This document shows positions 1-11,260 of a stretch of 64,000 bases of DNA, piece after piece (within the stretch, counting starts at the first letter, position 1; every line of letters begins with the position of its first letter). The stretch spans positions 50,289,027 through 50,353,026 of the forward strand of contig CM047429.1 of assembly GCA_026168455.1 (NCBI GenBank), given 5' to 3'. The position numbers and the translations under genes are program-made. This DNA is from Theocolax elegans (taxonomy: Eukaryota; Arthropoda; Insecta; Hymenoptera; Cerocephalidae). Under the pieces are notes generated by a model, which was not told where the DNA came from, did no database searches, and saw only the letters and a program-made list of their open reading frames with translations.

Positions 1-350
1 TTCCTGGACATTTCGGGATTTTTGAGGTATTCCGGGATATCTCCACCAATTTCGGGATTTCCTGGATAGTTTCGGGATTTTCTGGGGCTATTTCGGGATA
101 AATTCACTATAACTGACGGATTTCTGGACTATTTCGGGAATTTTGAGGTATTCCGGGATATCTCCACCTAATTTCGGGATTTCCTGGATGTTTCGGGATT
201 TTCTGGGGTATTTCGGGATAGCTCCACTAATTACAGGGATTTACCTGGATGTTTCGAGATTTTCCAGGGTATGTCGGGATAACTCCACTAATTACGGGAT
301 TTACCTGGATATTCGGGAATCGCTGATGTATTCGGGATAACCCAACTAAT
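1..350. repeat. 60-bp tandem repeat, about six units
   Basis: Six diverged copies of a unit containing TTTCGGGAT, CTGGAT and CTCCACTAATTACGGGAT follow one another. The CTCCAC anchor (or its variant) recurs at about 41, 103, 162, 222, 283 and 342, so the period is close to 60 bp. The array probably continues left of the window. A 65-residue open frame through it only reflects the repeat period and is not a gene. Confidence 0.9.
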
Positions 351-589
351 TACGGGATAAAATATTAAAAAAGTGTTTAAGCACTTTTGCCAGTACTCCA
401 ATTTTTGTATATTTTTGTACCACATTAAATTATTATATTAGGAACATACTTATAAGTAATATTATAAGTAATTAATAATAAATAATTGTTACTACATACA
501 TAAATAATGTTAAATTAAAGTGGTCACAGTAATACTAACATAGACTGAAACAGGTCTGTCAGTCTAATAATTTTTAATAACTTTAATAT
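351..589. other. AT-rich stretch, nothing recognised
   Basis: Short AT-rich spacer between the 60-bp array and the next direct repeat. I see no open frame, tRNA-like box or inverted repeat in it. Confidence 0.6.
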
Positions 590-1555
590 ATTTTAACGTA
601 ATATATATTTTATTTGATGATTCGTTCTGTTTTTTTATCACATTTAAATATACGTTTTTACACATTTTTCGTTACACTCTATTACAAAGGTGTAAAATGA
701 GTGAGAAAGGTGGATAAAAAAATTAAAATTTTATGTTTGATTTATTATATATATATATATATATATCAAAATTCATCCGTTCCCCTGTGTCCGGTATCCC
801 AAAAGTTACAAGAATTAAACGTGTGTGTGGTGTGGAAGGGTTAACGCTGATTACGACAACCACTCATCATTTATCTCACATGTAATGATAGGTGGAGGAG
901 GAGTCATGAGGGGGGGGGGGGGGCTAAAATTAGAAAATTTTTTAAATATTTTATAGGGGTTATTGGTATATGTGAATTAGAATATGACGTCCATTCCTTT
1001 TTATTTTAAAAAAACTAAGATGAGATTTTTGGTTACGATGAATAGGGATATGATAATCACTCTTCATTTATCCTCCATTTATTGCTATATGGAGAAGGGG
1101 CAAGGGGGGGAGAGGGGAAATAAAATTAGAAAAATTCCAAAAATAATTTAGGGGTTTCGGTACAGGTGAATGTCAATATGACAACCACTCTTTTTTATCC
1201 CCTATTTTAAAGATGAAGAAAGGTGGGTGGAAGGGTCAACATTGAATATGACAACCAGTCTTAATTTTACCCCATGTACTGATTGAGTGGTAGGGGGTAA
1301 GAGGGGGGTTTAGTTGAAAAATTCGAAAAATATTTTATAGGGGTTTTGACAAAAACAGTACTATTACTCTAATAAAATTTGATAATATGTATAATATAAT
1401 ATATATAATTTAATGTAATACATATTTTATTTGACGATACGTTTTATTTTTTTTTATTACATTTATATACATTTTTTTTACAAACATTTTCATCATCTTC
1501 TATTTCTAAGATGTAAAATGCGTGAGGAAGGTGGTTTAAAAATTGAAAATATTAT
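590..1555. repeat. About 820-bp-spaced direct repeat with three G-rich internal units
   Basis: About 140 bp at 590-730 (TTAACGTAATATATATTTTATTTGA, then a T-rich tract, then GTGTAAAATG, GTGAG, AAGGTGG) recurs diverged at 1408-1555. Between them lie three diverged copies of a unit with TATGACAACCACTC, a pyrimidine stretch, a G-rich run (one of about 15 G near 910) and AAATATTTTATAGGGGTT. The arrangement resembles a two-ended repetitive element with internal tandem units. No coding capacity is seen. Confidence 0.6.
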
Positions 1556-3262
1556 TTTTCTTTCATTTTTTTAATGCAATACCAAATGTAATATTAAAAT
1601 AACTTTTATAATTAATATTCAATTTTTTATTATTGTAATTGGATATCATTTATATTTTTTGGTTGCAATTACTAAAATTATTTTTTATAAAAGATTTTTG
1701 AAAATAAAACAAAATTAATAAAATGTGAAAATAAATCTTTTAGCAAGAATTTTAATCTGAAACAAATTTTTATAAATTCAATTATTATGTATAATTATTT
1801 GTTTGAAAGAATAATTCAATACATACGATGCATAGCTGAGTTTAGTAATTTTGTATGAAATTTTAATTCTTCATCTCCTTTCCGTGAAACATCATGAAAA
1901 AGCATGAAATATATGTAAAATGGTCAAAGAATAATTTTATATTCTAATTTTTGTTGTTGAAAATATTATTCTGGTAGAAAAATAATACATTTGTTACCAG
2001 ATTAATGTAGCTTCTTACAGGAATAGTGTGGATATATTATAAGTAATGATATATGTGTTACTACGTATTCAAAATAAAAATTAAAATTCCTTACTCCAGT
2101 GTAAGTTTTATCATGTCGATTATTTTTAATTTTTTGCCATTGTTTCAGTATTATGTAGAAATATATGTTCAGTATCTATAAACTCTTGTGTAATTGACTG
2201 AGATTAAATAAGTATATACAATGTTGCAAATATAATACACTGTTATATTTTTATTTTATTGACTAAAAAAAATTGTTCGTAACTGAATACTAGGTTAATT
2301 AATTACACATTATATTATATTTTACATTTTTATTCAATTAAATTCTAAAATTATAAAATTAAAAAAAATATAAAAAATAAGTATATATATATTTAGTGTA
2401 ATTTCGACCGAGAGAGCGTCAGCGACCGAGGAATTGTTGCTAGTAATACAATATTTTTAGAAAATTAATAAATTCTTTGTCATATTATAATTACTTTATC
2501 AATTATTTATAGTAGATAACTTTTGTCAATTGTTACGTAAAATTATTCCTTTCAATTATTATAATTAATTTAATGCAGTTATTAAGAATCTGCAAATTAA
2601 AATAGGAATTATAATATTTAATTATGACAAAGTATTCATTTTACAGTAGCTTTTATAAATATTACTTTTATTTGCTTTTAATGAGGTACCATAATCAATG
2701 TTTATTCTCCCTACCTTACCGACAAACACGATGATTATGTTAAATTTGTTGGCAACTAATTTTTCAAAATCACATTAATGATAGCGTCTCTTCTTATTTA
2801 TTCACACACTTTTTTCTTTTTTTTAATTAGGCAACAAACATTAAGTATGGAACTCCCTTAAGTACAGTTATTTATTACAATTAGTTTTTTTCATGTATAC
2901 ATAAAATTTAGTACCAGACCTGCAAACAGGCAATATATTAATTTATTGGTATTGGTTGTCTGGTTTAATCGTACTATAAAATAATGAAAAAAACACTTAT
3001 AATTATAGTAATTGTAATTATCACCTATCCTCTATATATAATTAATATATATTTATGTAATTGATTTTCCAAATATAGTTTTTAATTTTTATTTTTTCTA
3101 AATTTTTTTACCACATGCACAATTGATACACATCATATAGAATGTGTCTTATTTAACTCATACAATTGAACAAATATGCAAATTGAATAATAAATTTGAA
3201 AAATCAGTTAATATCGGTATGAGTGTATTTTAAATTAATGAAGGTGTGCGACATTCCCTTAA
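1556..3262. other. AT-rich intergenic DNA, no gene seen
   Basis: Very AT-rich with many short A and T runs and a few TA microsatellites. No frame of useful length, no box A/B pair and no clear terminal repeats were found. It may hold old mobile-element remains that cannot be told apart by eye. Confidence 0.55.
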
Positions 3263-3643
3263 GGCGATGTGATACCCAAATTACAGGAACCTACCTCTAA
3301 AATCCCAAAAATTTAAAAAACTAATGCAATTAAAAATCTGAAAAAATTTACAGGTAATGTTGAAAGCAAATAAAATACCGTTACAGAGCGATTTTTTCAA
3401 AATAATTAATTTACAATGAATTATATCGAAATAACCATATTTTGGTCGGTAATATATATCTAAAAACAAAGCTGCACGGCTGCTCCAAAAATCTCGTTGA
3501 TTTATTGATAAAAAAATTTGAAAAAATTTATAGACTACTTTAATGTAAATACAACACTGTTACAGAGCGTTTTTTTCGATAAAGTATACTGTTTGCTTGA
3601 GAAAAAATAAATACTGATTTTGTTTTAATGGGTTTACATCTCC
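3263..3643. mobile_element. TTAA-flanked MITE (copy 1)
   Basis: The left end reads TTAA then GGCGATGTGATACCC. The right end, read in reverse, gives TTAA then GGAGATGTAAACCC. The direct TTAA duplications are at 3259-3262 and 3644-3647. Inside, GTTACAGAGCG followed by a T run occurs twice (near 3382 and 3560). There is no coding frame, so it is non-autonomous. TTAA target sites are typical of piggyBac and Kolobok transposons; the purine-rich tip GGNGATG favours a Kolobok-like source, which is inference. A diverged full copy sits at about 16899-17215. Confidence 0.8.
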
Positions 3644-3647
3644 TTAA

Positions 3648-4190
3648 TGTACTAATAATCTGAAAATTTATCCATATTTTTCATCGGGTTTTCGTTAACT
3701 ATATTTTTGAATGAAACTTCTTTCGAGACTTTGATAACTTCGCCAAATTATATAGGATATAAGATGCCAAAATTTTCTTTAATTTGTTGAAATAAATATC
3801 ACGTACAATGACGATAACCATATTATTATGAAATGATGAACTATGATCGATGTATGGCTGCAAAATATCAAATGTTTAATTTTGTAAAATAATTGCAAAA
3901 ACTGCGTAATTAATACATTTATTTTAAACAACATTTACTTATTATTAGCGTAGATATTTTCATTTGATTTATTAATTTAATCTGACATTTTTAATATCAA
4001 AATGGGTGTGTACTTGATAATTTTTTGCATTTTTTAAACGACGATTGATTTTTAACGACATTTTTTAACGAATACAAATATTTGAGCAATATATAGTATT
4101 CTTCTTTGATATCAACTATAATAGCTGTAATATAAAAAGAAACACTTCATAATGATATTTTTATTATTACAATATTATAATATTGTGTAC
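3648..4190. other. AT-rich intergenic DNA, no gene seen
   Basis: No credible frame, repeat boundary or RNA-like element recognised. Confidence 0.5.
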
Positions 4191-4194
4191 TCAA

Positions 4195-5165
4195 AGGACG
4201 TAAAGTGGGCCTTTTTTAGCCGGGTGTGTATACGAGCACATGAGCAGAAAATAACCGACTTATATCCCTTGAAGCATGTCATATTTTTAAACCAGCGGGC
4301 GTAAAATTTGAATTTAGTTGTATTTCAAGCGGGCGTAAAGTTACTTATTTCATATGACTAAAGTCAGATTTTACGTCCGCTGATTTAAAATAGTACATTT
4401 CGGTACTAGTGCGTTAATGTGATTTGAAGCAAAGCGAGGGTAAAAGGCCATACGAGGATTAAATCACTTTCAAGCACTTATATCGAACTACATTTTTCGA
4501 TACATCGTGCGCGAGTGAGCGTGCGTAGTAAAATCGCATCTCCGCGCACATCGACTTATCGAAAAATAGTATACGAGGACACAAGTACTTGGAGGTTCTT
4601 TGTAGATTCCATAAAGAAAACGCCCGCTCCGACCGGTCACACAAAAATATAAATAGGCATAAATGCGCCTTTACGCTCTAAGTATACAAATTTTTAAAAA
4701 ATATTGTTTGTTCTATGGCCAAAATAGATTATAAATTCGGACAATTTATCACCGTCTCATCTCGCTCTGGCATCAATCGTTACATGATCTACGTAAAGAA
4801 TCAATTTTCTTGTAACGAAAATAACTATTTTCTACTAGCGAGTGAATGTTTCTACTTCTTCTGAATTCTAAGTGGGCGCAAAGTACGTTTATCCAATGTA
4901 CACACGGCTCAAAAAATACTATAGCGGGCGCAAAGCCGCAAAATAATTTACTTTGCGTCAGCTTAGCATCAATAGTCCAATTTTGTGCCTAAAAATGGTA
5001 TTCACAAAACAGGCGCAAAGTGATATTTGCTTGAAACAAGTTTGATCGTATCAAGTATTTTGTGACTTTGATAGAATAATAATGTAATATATACGATCAC
5101 AATAAAGTTTCAGTAACGGGCGCCAAAGAATTACTTTAGTTTTATCCTATTTTTAACGTTTAAAT
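4195..5165. repeat. Cluster of GGGCGYAAA motifs
   Basis: Within about 970 bp the motif GCGGGCGTAAA / GGGCGCAAAG recurs in both orientations, for example near 4197, 4297, 4331, 4370 (inverted), 4665 (inverted), 4873, 4924, 4960 (inverted), 5011 and 5117. Spacing is irregular, so it is not a simple tandem repeat. Related GGGCGTAAA or GGGCGCAAA words occur near 19600 and in the palindrome at 48150-48360. I see no gene here. It could be a degraded element built from short binding-site-like repeats. Confidence 0.55.
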
Positions 5166-5428
5166 CGCGAAATTGAAGCACGCAATACAAAAAAATTATT
5201 ATAATAGCTTACCTATTAGAGTAAAACGTCACGTTTAAATATTGCCTTTGAGTTTCTTTATTAATACAGCATAATATTTGTTTTGTGATTTAGTCCAGTT
5301 TGACAATATACGAAATCTACAAAAACATGTATTATTTATATTATAAGAAAATAATCCATATATTTCAAATATAGCATTCTTAAAATACAAAATATATTTC
5401 ATACCTAGCATGATAAATTGTGTATTGT

Positions 5429-5640
5429 GGCCTGCGATGGCTCAGTCGGTTAGGTCGTCGTGTTCATAATCTGGAGGTTCAAGGTTCGATTTCCAGCTCC
5501 GGCTGATTGATATAAGTACCACTGGGGAATGTATTTCCAACAAGTGCTTTCTTAACTAAGACATCCTATGACCTCCGTCGCTGATTAGCACCGAATAAGG
5601 AGCATATATAAAAAGAGCGACATTAAATAATAATAAATAT
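5429..5640 (+). mobile_element. tRNA-derived SINE, copy 1
   Basis: The head is tRNA-like: an A-box-like TGGCTCAGTCGGTTAGG, a CATAATCTGGAGG segment resembling the anticodon arm of elongator tRNA-Met, and a B box GGTTCGATTTCC. A unique body follows (AAGTACCACTGGGGAATGTA, AACAAGTGCTTTCTT, CCTCCGTCGCTGATTAGCACCGA, AAAAAGAGCGACATTAAA) and the end is an AATA-type tail. The same head and body occur at 7119 and at 15121/18386, which shows a dispersed family. RNA polymerase III transcription from the A and B boxes is expected. No clear target duplication was seen for this copy. Confidence 0.88.
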
Positions 5641-5680
5641 AATTATTTATAGCAACTATGGCTAAATGGCTGTCAACTAA

Positions 5681-5932
5681 GGGGGTGTCATCATAATCAA
5701 TTAAAAATTCGAATTTCGCGCCACAAAATTGCAGATAAGAAAACAACTAAGTTACTTAGAACAATTAATAAAAACAAATTTTGCTCATAAGCAGGAAGTA
5801 CTTGCCCTCCGTTATGTAATTATCGGTTTTGCGTAAATTTGTTTTCAATAATTGTTTTAAGTAAATTGGTTGATTTCTAATCTGTGATTTTGTGGCGCGA
5901 AATTTCAATTTTTAATTTAGTATGACACCCTC
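5681..5932. mobile_element. TTAA-type MITE (copy 2), hairpin with about 100-bp arms
   Basis: The left arm begins GGGGGTGTCATCATAATC and includes AATTTCGCGCCACAAAAT. The right arm is its imperfect inverse, ending ATTTTGTGGCGCGAAATTTC ... TATGACACCCTC. The flanks are CTAA (left, apparently a mutated TTAA) and TTAA (right, 5933-5936). Total length is 252 bp with almost no loop. There is no coding capacity. Confidence 0.8.
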
Positions 5933-5936
5933 TTAA

Positions 5937-7103
5937 AGAGTTGAATATGAAGTAGATGATATTGTTTTTCTTTTACATTTTTTGTAGAAAAATGAATCAC
6001 TCACCTAATTATCCATAAGTCTTGTTGTCCATTTTAGGAACCTTTGGCTATGGGAAATATAGAACAGTTATTAACAATATTATTAATTTGTTATTTATAT
6101 TGTACATTTCACAATAAGTTATTTCAATTGTAAATAAAATATTAAATATTTACCTCATTAAAAGTAGATACTACCTGCGACAATGTATGTTAAAATTGGC
6201 AAAGTCATTATGGGTTATAACGAACAATGTTATGTAGAAAGCCAAAACTAAACTATTCATTTTTTAGGTATATTGCCACTATTCTCTGATATACCGTTAT
6301 AATTTTACTGTTATAATCTGTAATAGAAAATGGATTCATAATGTAAATTTACATTACATATATTGTTAAATAAAATTAAAAGAATGCAATAAAAAGTAAT
6401 ATATTTTACCATTCGCATTTTCCTATGTAATCACTGTGAAGATTGTAGGTTCAATATATTTTTTAATCAAAAAATGACGTAACACATTGAATGACTTGAT
6501 AAAAATCGAAATTCAACTATTGGCCACCTGTAAAATTCGTATGCTTCTTATATCCATATAGTTATCTCTCGAGTTTGGGAAAGCGAAGCTAAAAATTAAA
6601 GTAGATTTTTTTATGTATATACTAATAAAAAATTAGATAGACACAAGGAAGTTGAGTGTTCCGAAAACTTGACATGGATATCGTGTACTAATTTGATGTG
6701 TCATTCGTCAAAGTATTTAGCATGAGCATAGAAGTTACTTAAACTGACTGAAAACGACTTCATATTTTTACGTATTTTGCACACAACATCCAAATTTGGA
6801 ATCACATTTTTGTCACAAACTTGTCTTTTTCAAATTCGTAACCATTTCTAGTCGTCAGAATATAAACCTATTAGGCTTATGCTAAATACAATTGTATAAT
6901 AATGTTTCTGGAACAAACCACTTGTTTTAAGTGCTTATAATAATTAAAAATAAGTACTTCTCTATAGGTTCTCAGGAGTTGTAATAAACGGCCGTTTCTG
7001 TCCCTCCCACTCCATCTACTCTACCCTCTACTCTTCTACCCCTTAATTTCTATTTCTCTGTCTTGTTCTAAACATTCAAACATTTTTTTCCTCAACCATA
7101 TTT
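5937..7103. other. AT-rich intergenic DNA, no gene seen
   Basis: No credible frame. A pyrimidine-rich patch (CCCTCCCACTCC, CTACCCTCTACTC) lies near 7002-7060. Nothing else was recognised. Confidence 0.5.
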
Positions 7104-7118
7104 AAATATTATATAATG

Positions 7119-7327
7119 AGGCCTGCGATGGCTCGGTCTGTAGGGCGTCGAGTTCGTAATCTGGAGGTCCCAGGTTCGATTCTCGGCCCCAGCCCAATGA
7201 TACAAGTACCACTGGGGAATGTATTTTCAACAAGTGACTTTCTTCACCAAGGCATCGTATGATCTCCGTCGCGGATTAGCACCGATTTGGGAGCATAAAA
7301 AGAGCGACGTTAAAATAATAATAAAAA
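7119..7327 (+). mobile_element. tRNA-derived SINE, copy 2, with 15-bp target duplication
   Basis: Same family as the SINE at 5429: GCCTGCGATGGCTCGGTCTG head, B box GGTTCGATTCTC, body with CACTGGGGAATGTA and GATTAGCACCGA, and tail AATAATAATAAA. A perfect 15-bp direct repeat AAATATTATATAATG flanks it at 7104-7118 and 7328-7342, showing insertion by target-primed reverse transcription. A 67-residue open frame inside the body is not a gene. Confidence 0.92.
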
Positions 7328-7342
7328 AAATATTATATAATG

Positions 7343-9562
7343 CAATTATTGCCCCTTCCCTGATTGATTTTTTAATTCTAATGTGTATAATAACCAATGT
7401 TGATTTTAGTATGGAATTCTGACAGTTTTTATTATTTATTTATCTACTTATTTATTTACATTAATCATAATTATTTACAATACAACAATTTTACTGTTAG
7501 AATATCCATTAAGCCCTTTAAGGTATCGTATTCATTCTACATTTATTATTATATATATTATTATATTTAATTTCGTTCAGTACGAGTACTTTAATTAAAT
7601 GTAGAACACGAGAAAAGCCAATGAATCATGGTACGTCTTAGTACTTTTATGTAATTACAATTTCATATAAATACATAAAAATAGCGTGGCTTTATTTTTG
7701 CGACTTAAATATTTGTGTACTTATTTGCAAGTTTATTTGTATAAATTTTATAGAAATATATGTACACAAATAAGCGCGGCTTTTTCAACATGGTTATGAA
7801 AAAGATACGACTTACAATCTTCACGTTATTTCTTGAATCAAAATTATAATTAACATATGTAGGTATTGACAATAAGCACTATTTCGAAGCAAGATTTGTA
7901 GAAGTTATTAATTTATGAAATGAACGTGAGAAATGCGTGGCTTTCAATAAAAAGCCTGTTATACTTCAAATGTATAATTAAGCATCATAGCTGTGACAAT
8001 TATTTATGTAAGTCCAAACAAATAATTGTACATTTTACACAAATCGTATTCTTATCTATTATTGCTTCTGTTGAGTTGTGCCTGATAAAATATTACAATG
8101 CGTATATATCAAAGAAACGTTCTATACACCGATATAAGTAGTAATGTGGCATTATTAAAAGTTTTTATAGAGTATACATACCATCATGGTCAATAGCACT
8201 ATCGTCTGAGTCAGTCGCGTACTGCTGGATTAAATCCATTATCGATGTTGATCGATGTACTATTGAGAAGCTACTGAAGACTGTAAGGCCGCGAAATCGG
8301 AAAATTCGATAACACGCAGAATACGCAGAATTCTAGTCCGAGCATTGGAATGTGTGTGAACGCGAACCAAAACAAAGCATGAGGATACTTAGAAATGGAA
8401 AGTCGTACCGTGCAAAAGCGGTAACGTATGTAGATTTTAGAGTTCTGCATTGTTTTGGAAAAACGACATAAGTCACATGGACTTGTGCCCTTTTTCCAAA
8501 CTGTCAAACTGACTATTGCACGAAATATATTGATTTGACAACTTCCTGATGGAAATTGTAACTACGTAACTCATTTTGTAGGTATGATAAAATGCTAAAA
8601 AGTGTAATCTTGCTAATTTTATAACTATAGTTTATTCATATAGTAGGCGGTATAATGAGTTTTCATGTATTTTTGGACATTTCTTAGATTGGAAGATTTT
8701 AATCCATTATTAATAAGCTGAAGCCCACGAAAAGTACCCATTGTAAGTATTTCAGGACATGGCCTTTTACCATATACGATTTTTATGTATTATTGTATAT
8801 ATGCATTACAAGCGGTTTTGTTTTGTTTATTAGTTTGTGTTAGTTTATAAGAATTTTATATTAATCGAATACAGAGACATAACAAGTGTATACATTTAAT
8901 ATAATGTTTAGTATAATTTTTAGTATAGTTTTAATGCTGATCAATTACATAACAATAATGTTACAAAATCAAATGAATGACATAGTATTACTGTTACGCC
9001 ATAAGACGTATACTTTTAGTTTTGTAATTATTAAATCGATAACTAGTCGCAATGTCATTTAAATAATGCGAACGTAGAATTTCGCAATTTTCCTAGATAT
9101 TAGCAACTAATTAAAGGAACAGTGAAAATTGAAAACGCAAATTCAGCACTTATTTTAATGAGATTACTGTAGAATTCGATTAAAATTTGAAAATTGATTT
9201 TATATTTTGTCAATGTTCTTTTACAATAATTTGAAGATATTTACCTACAATTAAGCAGTTCGAAACATGCGTCGACTATTGTAAAAGTACAATCTTTATG
9301 TAATCTTAATTAAAAGATTTAATATGTCATAACCAAAGTGTTAATTAGTTTCTTGATTCCCTATATCTAAGAAAGCAGATAACTTTAAGGAAGAGAATAT
9401 CACAGAAAATAATAGATTTATTTCTAAATACTTAGTTGCCTAGGTTTGAGTCCTGGTTAGTGACAGACAAAATTTTTTATTAAATTAAACTTAGATTATT
9501 CATGGCATAACAATACAAAAGTACGTAATTAATTTCTATTTAATAATTTGTAGATTTGTCGT
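7343..9562. other. AT-rich intergenic DNA downstream of the hAT-Ulp1 unit
   Basis: I looked here for the 3' terminal inverted repeat of the transposase unit and found none that I can defend. Near 9430-9470 a short B-box-like GGTTTGAGTCCT occurs without a matching A box. Several 60-80-residue frames are present but lack any family signature. Confidence 0.45.
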
Positions 9563-11260
9563 TCAAGTATTTTTTTTTAAACATATTTTACATTTGAAGA
9601 ATATATCATTTTGACGTTCTAAATCAATATTTTCTTGTCTCGAACAAACCTTGTGAACAAATCTCTTACAGTCTCTGCAAATCAATTTGATGTTATTTTT
9701 CTGTTTTGAAAAACAGTACATGCATATATCTTGCATAGGTTCTGACTTGCTTATTAACAACTGTGCTATTTCTTTCCTGTATTCGTTAGGGTTAAATGTT
9801 AATTCAAATTCCCTTGCACTTCCAATACAATCCATATAGTACATTACGTACATTCCACAATTGAATGTATCTTTTTGTACAGGCCTATTGCAATCTGTAT
9901 GTGGTTTGTATACCCATTTGATCTCCTGCAAATTATTTTCAGTGTATTTCTTTGACTCTCTGGTATACTTAAGAAAATTTTTAATACATTTCTTTGCTCT
10001 CATTGAATTTTTATTTTTGCTTTCAATTCTCATTGGATCTATATGAGTCAATATTCCTTGATCGATGTCGACAATAAATAAACACCAATGTTTGTTAGTT
10101 TCATAAGGTAATAAGATCTTACCTTGAAATTTACCTTTCAAATGAAACATAAACCAGTTACTATCAATTTCTGTTTTACCAATTAGGTCTAAAAGTATGC
10201 TGGTATGTTGGGTGGAAATAGCAAATGTATTAATCCACATTCTTTCTTTTACTGCACCAAACGCATCAATCACATCACCGTCAATGAAATTAGAATCATT
10301 TAATGATTTATACTCCGCTGCAAATAAAGCCACCTCACTTTGAGATATGCGATACGTTGTAGGCGTATCGAACTCTCTATATTCTTTTATTGGATGATCA
10401 TTATCCCGTTTGTAAATTCCAATTGTTCGAAAATCATTCGCACGATAATAATAATTATAGTCTGAAATTAGACCATTATTCATTATTATTCTAAGAGGTA
10501 CCAATTCCGCGGTATCACTATTTAAATTTTTAGTGTTAATTTGTTTTATCTCATCATCAAGTTTTAAATTGAAAATCTTGTCTTGACATTCATCAATATA
10601 TACCAAATCGTTACTTATGTCTGCAATAGTATTATGCGTAATACTATTATTAGACATATTTTGTTTTTTGCTTTGATGAATGTTTTCTTCCAGACCTTGC
10701 AAATTTACTTTCTTTTCACAATTTTCATCCAGTGAATATAAGTTAATGAAATTATCAGAATAATTTTTTGCATACTTTCCACAAAATAATATTTCATCCT
10801 GTGCACATTTTCTTTTTAAATCTTCGCATAAGTGTATAGTACCGTAATATTCATCGTTATCGACCGGTAACCTCACACTACTCCTTATTCCTTTATAACG
10901 TCTCAAGACTTCCATTCTTTCTATCATAAAATCAGTTGGCATGAAATTCATAATACCTCCTTCATCTTTTACATACTGCGATGCTAACAATATAGCTCGC
11001 GTAGTAGCAAAACTCAACTCATTTCTCAATTTCGTTTTCTCAAGATTTAATTTGCTCCAAACTCTTTCAGGCGCCGCGTTTGAGTGAGGAATGCAAAGCA
11101 CAGATAAAGCAAATGTAGCTAAATTTGGGAATATTACTCTTCCTTGTATATCGTGAACTTGCTTTACTACATACCAAAAATCATCAGCATGTTTCGCATT
11201 TTGTATTTTTACCGCAACATCATTTGAAAAATCATAAGAAACGATATTTTTCCATTCCAT
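9563..11260 (-). CDS. Second part of hAT transposase fused to Ulp1-type protease and PHD-like finger
   Basis: This 565-residue frame continues the hAT transposase encoded upstream. Residues 44-98 carry the C-terminal dimerisation signature (FPNLATFALSVLCIPHSNAA, then PERVWSKLN). A linker of about 230 residues follows. Residues 335-500 resemble a Ulp1/SENP (C48) cysteine protease: HW at 391-392, aspartate 408 in HIDPM, glutamine 462 and cysteine 468 in the QKDTFNCGMYV block, i.e. a complete His-Asp-Gln-Cys set. Residues 513-560 give C-x2-C-x11-C-x2-C-x4-H-x2-C-x17-C-x2-C, the C4HC3 spacing of a PHD finger. The listed Met is probably not the true start, because the frame reads back into an A11 run at 11266-11276 where it meets the upstream frame. 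Protease substrate and role are unknown. Ulp1-like domains are known in several transposon superfamilies; this domain combination is unusual to me. Confidence 0.85.
   Translation of the reverse strand: MEWKNIVSYDFSNDVAVKIQNAKHADDFWYVVKQVHDIQGRVIFPNLATFALSVLCIPHSNAAPERVWSKLNLEKTKLRNELSFATTRAILLASQYVKDEGGIMNFMPTDFMIERMEVLRRYKGIRSSVRLPVDNDEYYGTIHLCEDLKRKCAQDEILFCGKYAKNYSDNFINLYSLDENCEKKVNLQGLEENIHQSKKQNMSNNSITHNTIADISNDLVYIDECQDKIFNLKLDDEIKQINTKNLNSDTAELVPLRIIMNNGLISDYNYYYRANDFRTIGIYKRDNDHPIKEYREFDTPTTYRISQSEVALFAAEYKSLNDSNFIDGDVIDAFGAVKERMWINTFAISTQHTSILLDLIGKTEIDSNWFMFHLKGKFQGKILLPYETNKHWCLFIVDIDQGILTHIDPMRIESKNKNSMRAKKCIKNFLKYTRESKKYTENNLQEIKWVYKPHTDCNRPVQKDTFNCGMYVMYYMDCIGSAREFELTFNPNEYRKEIAQLLISKSEPMQDICMYCFSKQKNNIKLICRDCKRFVHKVCSRQENIDLERQNDIFFKCKICLKKNT

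Noticed and set aside
5429..5500. Possible functional tRNA gene (CAT anticodon-like)
   Set aside because: Acceptor and anticodon stems do not pair, and the tRNA-like head is always followed by the same non-tRNA body; it is a SINE.
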